From Dactylosporangium siamense (GTDB lineage: Bacteria > Actinomycetota > Actinomycetes > Mycobacteriales > Micromonosporaceae): a stretch of 64,000 bases of DNA. The notes beneath the pieces are model-generated. The model made no database searches, was not told where the DNA came from, and saw nothing but the letters and a program-made list of their open reading frames with translations. The stretch is from the NCBI RefSeq assembly GCF_016862795.1, contig NZ_BONQ01000062.1:38900-102899 (forward strand), written 5' to 3'. The stretch's first letter is position 1; every line of letters begins with the position of its first letter. Below are positions 28,577 through 34,956 of the stretch, one piece after another. The position numbers and the translations under genes are program-made.

Positions 28577-29005
28577 GTGACTCAGGTGGTTCCGAAGAGG
28601 TCGGGCTCCGACGGCGACGACGTCGTCCTGCTGGCCGTGCCCGCGTCGCCCGCCTATCTGGGGGTGCTGCGCACCGCGACGGCGGGTCTGGCCGCGCGCC
28701 TGCAGTTCACCCTCGACGAGATCGAAGACCTGCGCATCGCTGTCGACGAGGCCTGCGCGATGCTGCTCGCGGTCGCGAGCGAGACGCCGCAGCTCGGCGA
28801 CACGGTCGAGCTCGCCTGCCGGTTCACCGTCACCGCCGACGCGCTGACGGTCGAGACGACGGTGCCGCTGGGCTCGCCGACGGAGCGGCTGCCCGGTGGC
28901 GAGTCGTTCGCGTGGCAGGTGCTCAGCGCCCTGGCCGACGAGGTGTCGGCATCGGTCGACGGTCTGCAGGCCAGCATCCGTCTGACGAAGCGCCGCCCGA
29001 AGTAG
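28577..29005 (+). CDS. RsbW/SpoIIAB-like anti-sigma regulatory factor
   Basis: A 142-residue GHKL-fold protein. The helix LQFTLDEIEDLRIAVDEACAML corresponds to the N-box helix, and the strand and helix GGESFAWQVLSALADEV follow. The usual DxGxG box is poorly conserved, and VDEAC replaces the canonical E...N, so kinase activity is uncertain. The GTG at 28577 is chosen because AAGGGGG lies eight bases upstream. Such genes are normally followed by a SigB/SigF-family sigma gene; here only a short possible remnant follows. Confidence 0.82.
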   Translation: MTQVVPKRSGSDGDDVVLLAVPASPAYLGVLRTATAGLAARLQFTLDEIEDLRIAVDEACAMLLAVASETPQLGDTVELACRFTVTADALTVETTVPLGSPTERLPGGESFAWQVLSALADEVSASVDGLQASIRLTKRRPK

Positions 29006-29041
29006 CGTAGTCAGTCGGTTACCGCTTTGGAGATCGATTAG

Positions 29042-29146
29042 GTGGTGTGGGGTAGGTTGCAGGAGAAGCGGCGGCCCGGCACCAAGCAGCGCCACGACCC
29101 GGCGGACCGCCTGAGGCCGGACGCCTCATCGGCTCACCGGGTGTGA
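29042..29146 (+). pseudogene. 34-codon frame after the anti-sigma gene, possible sigma-factor remnant
   Basis: A frame from GTG at 29042 (GGAG nine bases upstream) that reads VVWGRLQEKRRPGTKQRHDP and stops at 29146. A SigB/SigF-type sigma gene would be expected at this position and with this spacing, and the basic KRRPGTKQRHD start would suit one. The frame ends after 34 codons, and a tandem-repeat array begins eight bases later, so the rest of the gene may have been lost. This identity is inferred from context only. It could also be a genuine short peptide. Confidence 0.3.
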
Positions 29147-29153
29147 CGAGACA

Positions 29154-29255
29154 GGTCTACGCCGGGCGTTTACCGGTCCACGCCGGGCGCTATCGGTCCA
29201 CGCCGGGTGTCTACAGGTCTACGCCGGGCGTTGCAGGTCTACGCCGGGCGTTCCT
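29154..29255. repeat. Five-copy tandem repeat, period 20-21 bases
   Basis: Units start at 29154, 29175, 29195, 29216 and 29236 and follow GGTCYACGCCGGGYGYY plus 3-4 variable bases. The alternating 21/20 spacing keeps the units on one face of the helix (two turns). The last unit overlaps the end of the GntR gene and supplies its stop codon. Confidence 0.85.
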
Positions 29256-29979
29256 TGAGAGCCGCGACGCCGGGCACCGGTTCACGGGCGTGTTGGGGCG
29301 GGACCTCGGACGGCCGGACGTTGTCGATGTGCCCGCGGGCGATCTCCATGGCGAGATCGATGTCCTGGTCGCGGATCGCCGCGAGCAGGTTACGGTGGTC
29401 CCGGTCGATGATCCGCCACATCGGCAGTGGCGCGTTGTGGGCCGCGGCTTTGCGGTCGGTGACGGTGTAGAGCGGGCGGACGACCAGGCAGAGCAGGGTG
29501 TTTCCGGAGGCGGCCGCGACCGCGAGGTGAAACGCGGCGTGCGCGGCGATGCGTTCGTCGAGGCTCGCCGTCTCGGGGTCGAACATGGCCGCCTCGAGTT
29601 CGCGCAGGTGGTGCGCCTCGCGGCGGGCGGCGGCCAGGCCGGCGGCGGGGACCTCGAGCATGCGGCGGACCTCGAGGAAGTCGTCGCCCTTGACCACGCC
29701 GTTGGCGAGCAGGAGGCCGACGCCGTCGGTGAGGGATTCACCGAGGGTGCGGGCGTCGGGTTCGGCGACGAAGCTGCCGCCGTTGACGCCCCGGGTGGTG
29801 ATGATCAGGTGCTGGCTGCTGAGGAGGCGGAGCGCCTCGCGGACGGTGGAGCGGCTCAGGCCGGACTGTTCGCACAACTGCGGCTCGGTCGGCAGCCGGG
29901 CACCAGGCAGGAGCTGGCCGGACATGATCTCGACGCGGAGCCGGTCGGCGAGGACCTGGTAAGCGGGTGCGACCGTCAC
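29239..29979 (-). CDS. GntR/FadR-family transcriptional regulator
   Basis: A 246-residue FadR-type regulator with an N-terminal winged helix (LRVEIMSGQLLPGARLPTEPQL, then SRSTVREALRLLSSQHLI and the wing GVNGGSFV, about 10-70). A helical FCD ligand-binding domain follows (EVRRMLEVPAAGLAAARR, AHAAFHLAVAAASGN, IIDRDHRNLLAAI, about 90-225). The metal-ligand-like residues D/H..H..H of FCD domains are present. The GTG start at 29979 gives the normal length. Its C-terminal PA-stop lies in the last unit of a tandem repeat. The effector is unknown. Confidence 0.9.
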   Translation of the reverse strand: MTVAPAYQVLADRLRVEIMSGQLLPGARLPTEPQLCEQSGLSRSTVREALRLLSSQHLIITTRGVNGGSFVAEPDARTLGESLTDGVGLLLANGVVKGDDFLEVRRMLEVPAAGLAAARREAHHLRELEAAMFDPETASLDERIAAHAAFHLAVAAASGNTLLCLVVRPLYTVTDRKAAAHNAPLPMWRIIDRDHRNLLAAIRDQDIDLAMEIARGHIDNVRPSEVPPQHAREPVPGVAALKERPA

Positions 29980-30050
29980 GACAAACGAGCGTAAGCGACA
30001 CCGGCCACCTGCGGGACCTGCAATGCCGCCGTCTCCTACATTTGGCCGGA

Positions 30051-30173
30051 GATCGGCGGAAGTCGAGCCGAGATCAGCGGAAGCCGAGCCGGCGACGAGC
30101 CGATCAGCGAAAGCCGAGCCGAGATCAGCGGATACCGAGCCGACGACGAGCCGGGATCAGCGGATACCGAGCG
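30051..30173. repeat. Tandem repeat, 51-53-base compound unit, 2.3 copies
   Basis: The core GATCRGCGRAAGYCGAG recurs at 30051, 30072, 30102, 30123 and 30155, with spacings 21, 30, 21 and 32. This makes two compound units plus a partial third. The third partial unit overlaps the end of the membrane-protein gene and provides its stop. The array sits just upstream of the GntR gene. Confidence 0.82.
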
Positions 30174-30552
30174 CTATGCGGGTGGACGGGGCGAACAGCA
30201 GCACCGCGCCGATGAGGCCGAGCGCGAACAGGGGCGCCCCGATCAGGGGCTGGCCGTGGGTGAGCATCGTCCAGCCGATCGGCATCTGCAGCATCTGGGC
30301 GACGATGCCGGGGCCGCGGGCCCACCGGCGGCGGCGGTGCAGCGCGACGGCGACGCCGAGGAACAGCGCGGTCATGAGCGCCAGGTAGCCGGTCGAGGAG
30401 AGCGCGACCTCGGCGGCGGTCCACTCGGCGGTGACGTCGAAATAGACGAAGAGCAGCGTGAGCAGGGCGAGCCCCACACCTTCCAGGAACAGCAGCCGCA
30501 CCGCCCACCGCAGGGTCGCCGGCACCTGTTCGGGCGCTGTCGTGCCGCTCAC
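30157..30552 (-). CDS. Four-helix membrane protein of unknown function
   Basis: A 131-residue protein with four predicted helices (AVRLLFLEGVGLALLTLLFVYF, ALSSTGYLALMTALFLGVAVAL, IVAQMLQMPIGWTMLTHG, LIGAPLFALGLIGAVLLFA). A short Arg-rich loop (HRRRRWARG) lies between helices 2 and 3. No family is recognised. The ATG is at 30552, divergent from the lipid-kinase gene. The last three codons lie in a tandem-repeat unit, so the C-terminus may have been altered by repeat growth. Confidence 0.75.
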   Translation of the reverse strand: MSGTTAPEQVPATLRWAVRLLFLEGVGLALLTLLFVYFDVTAEWTAAEVALSSTGYLALMTALFLGVAVALHRRRRWARGPGIVAQMLQMPIGWTMLTHGQPLIGAPLFALGLIGAVLLFAPSTRIALGIR

Positions 30553-30627
30553 CTGGCATTCCCTTCCAGAAGCGCCGTATCGCGCGCACCAACCTTATCG
30601 CGCTGGAGAGCGGGTACAGTGCCGCCC

Positions 30628-31563
30628 ATGCGAGCCCTCCTGGTCGTCAACCCGAACGCGACGACCACCACCGAACGCGGTCGGGACATCCTGGTGCGGG
30701 CGCTGCGCAGCCAGGTCGACCTGGAGGTGGCGTATACGCAGCGCAAGGGCCATGGGGTGGAGCTGGCGCGGGACGCCGCCCGGGACGGGTTCGACCTGGT
30801 CGTGACGCTCGGCGGGGACGGCACCGTCAATGAGGCGGTCAACGGGCTGATGACGTTCGACGCGGGCACGGCGGAGGGACGGGCGCAGGAGCGGCCGGCG
30901 CTGGCGGTGGTGCCGGGTGGCTCCACGAACGTGTTCGCGCGGGCGTTGGGGTTGCCGAGCGACTGGGCCGAGGGCACCGGCGCGATCCTGGAGGCGCTGC
31001 GGGACCGGCGGGAGCGGATCGTCGGCCTCGGCCGCGCCGACGACCGCTATTTCACGTTCTGCGCTGGTATGGGGTTGGACGCGGAGGTCGTGCGCCGGGT
31101 CGACCAGGCCAGGCACAAGGGTTCGACGTCCACGCCGTGGCTCTATTTCAGGGCGATCGCGCAGCAGTACGCGACGACGAACCGCCGGGTGCCGCTCCTC
31201 ACGCTCGAGCTTCCGGGCGAACCGGCCCGGTCCGGGCTAACGTGGATGTTGGTGCAGAACACCGCACCGTGGACATACATCGGCGAGCGGCCGGTGGATC
31301 CGAATCCGCGGGCCTCGTTCGACACGGGGCTCGACGTGCTGGGCCTGTTGCAGATGCAGGTCGGTAGCACGGCCCGGACGATGGCCCAGCTGGCGCGGGG
31401 CAGTGATCCGAAGGGCAAGCAGGTGCTGCGGATGCACGATCTTGCCGGGTTCACGCTCACCGCCGCCAAACCGATCGCTTTCCAGGTTGACGGGGAGTAC
31501 CTCGGAGAGTGCGACAAGTTGGATTTCGCGTCCGTGCCGGGGGCGTTACGCGTAGTGTGTTGA
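30628..31563 (+). CDS. Diacylglycerol/lipid kinase family protein
   Basis: A 311-residue YegS/LCB5-type lipid kinase with the nucleotide-binding motifs LVVNPNA (4-10), TLGGDGTVNEAVNGL (about 62-76) and VVPGGSTNVFARALGLP (about 95-111), and the C-terminal beta-sandwich domain (FQVDGEYLGECDKLDF). It phosphorylates diacylglycerol or a related lipid at the membrane face. The ATG at 30628 is chosen because MRALLVVNPNA is the family N-terminus; the frame is open far upstream but overlaps the divergent membrane-protein gene. Confidence 0.92.
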   Translation: MRALLVVNPNATTTTERGRDILVRALRSQVDLEVAYTQRKGHGVELARDAARDGFDLVVTLGGDGTVNEAVNGLMTFDAGTAEGRAQERPALAVVPGGSTNVFARALGLPSDWAEGTGAILEALRDRRERIVGLGRADDRYFTFCAGMGLDAEVVRRVDQARHKGSTSTPWLYFRAIAQQYATTNRRVPLLTLELPGEPARSGLTWMLVQNTAPWTYIGERPVDPNPRASFDTGLDVLGLLQMQVGSTARTMAQLARGSDPKGKQVLRMHDLAGFTLTAAKPIAFQVDGEYLGECDKLDFASVPGALRVVC

Positions 31564-31735
31564 GTCACCCCCGGCGATCATCCACCGAAGGGGGAGAAAG
31601 TTGCAGAGAGTCGCGAGAGAGACACCGCGACCGCATCTCCGAAACCCCTCCGGTCGTTGACCGAACCGTACTACATTGGTAACTGGCTGTTGCGATTCAG
31701 GGTCCCTAACCACATTAAAATCGGACAAACAGTGC

Positions 31736-31749
31736 GTGAGCTTGCTCAC
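31736..31749. promoter_or_regulatory. CRP-type binding site candidate upstream of whiB1
   Basis: GTGAGC-TT-GCTCAC is a perfect inverted repeat and fits the CRP core GTGA-N6-TCAC. In Mycobacterium tuberculosis whiB1 is controlled by the cAMP receptor protein. Here the centre is about 70 bases before the start predicted from the 31778-31806 promoter, a class I activator distance. Binding is inference. Confidence 0.5.
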
Positions 31750-31777
31750 CGACTTGGATTTTCTTGGTTTGGACCCC

Positions 31778-31806
31778 TTGACATCGCGGTAGTTCGTGAA
31801 AGCATT
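31778..31806 (+). promoter_or_regulatory. Possible whiB1 promoter
   Basis: A perfect -35 TTGACA at 31778-31783 is followed after 17 bases by AGCATT, a poor -10. The spacing is ideal but the -10 is weak, which fits an activator-dependent promoter. Transcription would start near 31813 and give a leader of about 130 bases. Confidence 0.35.
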
Positions 31807-31944
31807 CACAAGCGAAACGAACACTGAGCGTTGCCCGCAGGCGCGTTACGGATCTTCAGGCTCCGCCTAGCCGAGACGTTACGCGAGATGCATATAGGGA
31901 ATCATTAACAACGATCCGCGAAAACAACAAGGAGTGTTGCCGCC

Positions 31945-32202
31945 ATGTCGGACTGGCGCCACCATGCCCTCTGCCGCGACGAGGACCCGGAGCTGTTCTT
32001 CCCCATCGGAACATCGGGCCCGGCGTTGCTGCAGGTCGAGCAGGCGAAGGCAGTCTGCCAGCGCTGCTCCGTGACCAGTGACTGCCTGCAATGGGCACTC
32101 GATTCCGGTCAGGACGCAGGTGTCTGGGGCGGAATGAGCGAAGACGAGCGTCGCTTGATGAAGCGTCGCGGTGGCCTCCGGGTCCGCGCTCACTCCGCAT
32201 AG
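31945..32202 (+). CDS. whiB1: WhiB1-type iron-sulfur transcription factor
   Basis: An 85-residue Wbl protein close to mycobacterial WhiB1 (MSDWRHHALCRDEDPELFFP, GVWGGMSEDERR, KRRGG). The four Cys ligands of the [4Fe-4S] cluster are in ALCRD, AVCQRCSV and SDCLQW. The GVWGG turn contacts the sigma factor and the basic tail contacts DNA. WhiB1 is a nitric-oxide-sensitive, usually essential regulator. A strong terminator follows about 90 bases after the stop. Confidence 0.95.
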   Translation: MSDWRHHALCRDEDPELFFPIGTSGPALLQVEQAKAVCQRCSVTSDCLQWALDSGQDAGVWGGMSEDERRLMKRRGGLRVRAHSA

Positions 32203-32294
32203 CCTTCCCATAAGCGCACCAAAAACACCTCGGCTCAGGCCCGAAGCGCAGCGAAGACGAAACGCGCCGAAGACCAGAGCCACACCGAAGACGA

Positions 32295-32324
32295 AAACGC
32301 CCCGGCCGATGCGCCGGGGCGTTT
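32295..32324 (+). terminator. Intrinsic terminator downstream of whiB1
   Basis: A perfect 12-bp stem, aaacgccccggc / gccggggcgttt, with a six-base loop; the 3' arm ends in TTT. It also faces the end of the convergent zinc-ribbon gene, with A residues on that side. Confidence 0.8.
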
Positions 32325-32346
32325 CACGTGTGGGCCAACAATGCGG

Positions 32347-32691
32347 TCACCCACGATACGGGGGGTCGTTGGGGCCGGGCGGCGGGAAGTTCGGCCCGTC
32401 GTAGTAGGGCGGTTGCCCGTAACCGGGCTGACCATAGCCGGGCTGACCATAGCCGGGCGGCGGGTAACCGGGCGGCGGATAGCCGGGCTGCCCGTAGCCA
32501 CCGCCGTAAGGCGCCTGGCCGTAGCCGGGCGGCGGGTACTGGTGACCGCGCATGGCCGCCGACTCGACATCGATCAGTCGCTCCAGCTCACCACGGTCCA
32601 GAAACGTCCCCCGGCACTCGTTGCACTGCTCAATGGTGACGCCGCTGCGTTCGTAGGACTGCATCGTGCCGCGGCACTTCGGGCATGTCAT
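32347..32691 (-). CDS. TFIIB-type zinc-ribbon protein with Pro/Gly/Tyr-rich tail
   Basis: A 114-residue protein. Residues 1-45 are a zf-TFIIB zinc ribbon ([10 protein letters not shown], then [20 protein letters not shown]) with CPKC and CNEC ligands. The rest is a low-complexity tail of PPPGYGQ and YGQPGYGQP repeats ending NDPPYRG. The ATG at 32691 has AGGGG seven bases upstream; an in-frame ATG six bases earlier is too close to it. It is the second of two tandem paralogues on this strand. Function is unknown; the tail looks suited to weak multivalent contacts. Confidence 0.82.
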   Translation of the reverse strand: MTCPKCRGTMQSYERSGVTIEQCNECRGTFLDRGELERLIDVESAAMRGHQYPPPGYGQAPYGGGYGQPGYPPPGYPPPGYGQPGYGQPGYGQPPYYDGPNFPPPGPNDPPYRG

Positions 32692-32766
32692 CTGCATACC
32701 CCTAAGGTAGCCCTCCGCCACCAAGCGCGAGATCAGCCGTTTCCCCAGGCAGCCCGGCCGGTGTGG

Positions 32767-33228
32767 CTAGTCGAACAATTCCTCGAAGAAGCTGTCCCGG
32801 TGGTGCTTCTTCCGCTTCTTGTGATGCCCGTAATGACCGTAGTGGCCGTGCTGGCCGTGCGGCTGCGGGTAGTGCGGCTGGCCGTGCTGCGGCTGGCCGT
32901 ATGCCGGCTGACCGTACGCCGGCTGACCGTAGGCGGGCTGACCGTGGCCCGGCTGGCCGTGCACCGGCTGGCCGTAGGGCTGCTGACCGTAGGCGGGCTG
33001 CTGCGGGTATGCCTGCTGGGCGCCGGGCGGCGGGAAACCCGGGGTGCCGGGCGGGACACCGGGGGCGCCCGGCTGCTGCTGACGCCCACGCCAGGCGTTT
33101 TCCGCGTCGGTGAGCTTCTCCAGCTCACCGCGGTCGAGGAAGATGCCCCGGCACTCGAGACACTGATCGATGGTGACGCCGCTGCGCTCGTACTGCCGCA
33201 TCTCGCCGCGGCACTTCGGGCATGTCAT
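32767..33228 (-). CDS. TFIIB-type zinc-ribbon protein with Gln/Pro/His-rich tail (paralogue)
   Basis: A 153-residue paralogue of the preceding gene. The zinc ribbon ([10 protein letters not shown], then [20 protein letters not shown]) is nearly the same, and the bases just upstream of both starts are also similar, indicating a local duplication. The tail differs: repeats of YGQPAYGQP and HGQPGHGQ, then a His-rich stretch ([17 protein letters not shown]) and an acidic aromatic end (DSFFEELFD). The His-rich part may bind metal. The start is 33228 or the ATG six bases earlier. Confidence 0.82.
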   Translation of the reverse strand: MTCPKCRGEMRQYERSGVTIDQCLECRGIFLDRGELEKLTDAENAWRGRQQQPGAPGVPPGTPGFPPPGAQQAYPQQPAYGQQPYGQPVHGQPGHGQPAYGQPAYGQPAYGQPQHGQPHYPQPHGQHGHYGHYGHHKKRKKHHRDSFFEELFD

Positions 33229-33269
33229 CTGCATGCATCCAAGGTAGCCGCAGCCACCTAGGCGAGCGC

Positions 33270-34091
33270 TCAGGCCGCGAGATCAGCCGGCGGAGCGGCC
33301 ACCCGCCCGATCCTGGCGATGACCAGTCGAGCCAGGTCAAGGGACCGGCCCAGCGGTGGCGCGGCCGGAGCGAGCGCCCCCGCCGACACCGCGGACGCGA
33401 CGGCCGCCTCGTGCAGCCGCCCGGTGGCCAGGAAGTACGAGGAGATCGCCACAACGGCGCATCCCTGGGAACGCAGCGCCGACACCGCGACCGCCCCGGT
33501 GATCGGCGACCCGGAGGCGAACGCCGCCCGGCACGGCAACCCGAGCTGCTGGCCGAGCGCGGTGGCCGCCAGATCGACCGTGTGCCGCGCCAGGTCGTCC
33601 CTGGTGCCGGCGGCGACCATGACGACCCCGTCCGCGTCGAGCGCGGGCAGCTGGCGGCGCAGCGCGGCAACGAGCAACGGATCGGCCACTCCGCCGACCG
33701 GCCCGAGCACGTCCGTGGTGCGCACCCGCATCGACAGCCCGCTGTCATGGGCCCGGTCGATGACCGCCGGCAGGTCGACGCGCCCGTGGAAGGCGGACGT
33801 CAGCAGCAGCGGCACCACAACCGCCGACCGGTGCCCGAGCCGCTGCATGTCCAACAGCACCCGGTCCGGCCGCGGCCCCGCGTGATCCAGATAGGACGTC
33901 CGCACGTCCAGCCCTGGACGCTGGGCCGCGACCGCGCGGGCGAGGGCCCTCGTCGAGGCCGCCGCCCGCGGGTCGGAGGACCCGTGCGCCACCAGTAGGA
34001 CAGCTGTTTCCAGCTCCCTCGGCTTCGCCGGCGGTTCCGTGGGGGGCTGCGCCGCCCCACACCCCCCATGCTGCGCACTACGAACGATCAC
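33270..34091 (-). CDS. Sirohydrochlorin chelatase (CbiX-like)
   Basis: A 273-residue two-half chelatase that inserts iron (or cobalt) into sirohydrochlorin. The first half has [12 protein letters not shown] with the catalytic His and a second His in [10 protein letters not shown]. The second half is a degenerate copy ([23 protein letters not shown]). The only usable start in frame is the GTG at 34091, which overlaps the cysH stop (GTGA). This gives an N-terminal extension ([20 protein letters not shown]) encoded by a dispersed GC-rich repeat. Its place at the end of the sulfite-reduction operon fits supply of siroheme to SirA. Confidence 0.85.
   Translation of the reverse strand: MIVRSAQHGGCGAAQPPTEPPAKPRELETAVLLVAHGSSDPRAAASTRALARAVAAQRPGLDVRTSYLDHAGPRPDRVLLDMQRLGHRSAVVVPLLLTSAFHGRVDLPAVIDRAHDSGLSMRVRTTDVLGPVGGVADPLLVAALRRQLPALDADGVVMVAAGTRDDLARHTVDLAATALGQQLGLPCRAAFASGSPITGAVAVSALRSQGCAVVAISSYFLATGRLHEAAVASAVSAGALAPAAPPLGRSLDLARLVIARIGRVAAPPADLAA
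34031..34078. repeat. Dispersed GC-rich repeat, copy 1 (inside the cbiX-like N-terminus)
   Basis: On the plus strand this reads GCGGTTCCGTGGGGGGC, then CCCC and CACCCCCCATGCTGCGCAC. The G6/C6 core, the CCATGCT-GCGCAC end and the GCGGT start are shared with copies at 46575-46642 and 52985-53040 (those two in opposite orientation). It forms a hairpin from the G6 and C6 runs. Confidence 0.6.
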
Positions 34092-34798
34092 CCGGCGTGC
34101 AGCCCGCATTCGGTCTTGTCGAACATCGGCCAGCGCCCGCCGCGCGGGTCACCGCCGGGAGGGGTCCGCCGGGTGCACGGCCAGCAGCCGACCGAGGCGT
34201 ACCCCTGCCGCATGAGCGCGTTGACCGGCACGTTGTAGCGGGAGATGTACGCGTCGACGTCGGCCTGCGACCACTGGGCGAGCGGCGACACCTTGAACTT
34301 GTCGCGGGCCTGCTCGAAGCCGACGATCGGCGTGTTGGCGCGGCTCGGCGACTCGTCGCGGCGCAGGCCGGCGGCCCACGCGTCGTAGTCCGAGAGGGCC
34401 CGCTCCAGCGGCTCGATCTTGCGCAGGAAGCAGCACTCGTCGGGGTCGCGGGCGTAGAGGCGCGGCCCGAACTCGGCGTCCTGCTCGGCGACGGTCTGGC
34501 GCGGGCGGATCGAGCGGACCGTCACGGGCAGGGTCCGCTGGACGACCTCACGGACCCGCAGCGTCTCGGCGAAGTGCAGGCCGGTGTCGAGGAAGATGAC
34601 CGGCACGCCCGGCACCACCTTCGACACGACGTGGGCGAGGACGGCGTCGGCGAACGAGCTGGTCACACAGAACCGGTCGCCGAACTCGCCGGCGGCCCAC
34701 TCCACGATCTTGTCGGCGGTCTTGCCCTCCAGTTGGGCCGACGCCTCCTTGGCCAGGGCGATGGACTCTTCTCGGGTACGTGCAACGGCTGTGCTCAT
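34088..34798 (-). CDS. cysH: Adenylyl-sulfate (APS) reductase
   Basis: A 236-residue assimilatory reductase that reduces APS to sulfite with thioredoxin. The [4Fe-4S] ligands are present as CC in DECCFLRKIEPL and as GCWPCTRR, which marks an APS rather than a PAPS reductase. The catalytic Cys is in ECGLHAG at the end, and the P-loop-like segment is SSFADAVLAH. The ATG overlaps the stop of the CysX-like gene (ATGA), and its own stop overlaps the chelatase GTG. Confidence 0.95.
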   Translation of the reverse strand: MSTAVARTREESIALAKEASAQLEGKTADKIVEWAAGEFGDRFCVTSSFADAVLAHVVSKVVPGVPVIFLDTGLHFAETLRVREVVQRTLPVTVRSIRPRQTVAEQDAEFGPRLYARDPDECCFLRKIEPLERALSDYDAWAAGLRRDESPSRANTPIVGFEQARDKFKVSPLAQWSQADVDAYISRYNVPVNALMRQGYASVGCWPCTRRTPPGGDPRGGRWPMFDKTECGLHAG

Positions 34799-34956
34799 CG
34801 CTTCGCCTCCAACATTCGTGCCGCAAGTCCCAGGAATTTCAGTGAGAAGACCCGTGCGCAGCTGCGGCACTCCCATGCGCCGTGGGTCTCTTCGTGTGGC
34901 CGTAGGTCCTCGTCCCCGCAGTACGGGCAGTACAGCGGCGCCATGCGTTCGCTCAT
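34795..34956 (-). CDS. CysX-like small Cys4 protein
   Basis: A 53-residue protein between sirA and cysH with four cysteines as two pairs, CPYC and CRSC (MAPLYCPYCGDEDL, then AWECRSCARVFSLKFLGL). Corynebacterial cysX in the same position is described as a ferredoxin-like electron carrier for sulfite reductase. The spacing here looks more like a rubredoxin or zinc ribbon, so electron transfer is a hypothesis. Both its start and stop overlap neighbours by four bases, so it should be made in fixed ratio with SirA and CysH. Confidence 0.82.
   Translation of the reverse strand: MSERMAPLYCPYCGDEDLRPHEETHGAWECRSCARVFSLKFLGLAARMLEAKR

Larger units (their letters stand above)
31564..31944. other. Gene-free 381-base region in front of whiB1
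   Basis: This stretch is lower in G+C than the surroundings, as usual for a promoter and leader region. It contains a CRP-type palindrome at 31736-31749, a possible -35/-10 pair at 31778-31806, and a leader of about 130 bases before whiB1. An antisense frame (31546-31824) has no coding character. No RNA gene was recognised. Confidence 0.7.

Noticed and set aside
29154..29255. Possible CRISPR array
   Set aside because: Units are adjacent with only 3-4 variable bases, so there are no spacers, and no cas genes are near.
31546..31824. 92-codon minus-strand frame in the whiB1 upstream region
   Set aside because: There is no ribosome site and no family; it covers the proposed promoter and CRP site, and its composition is that of non-coding DNA.
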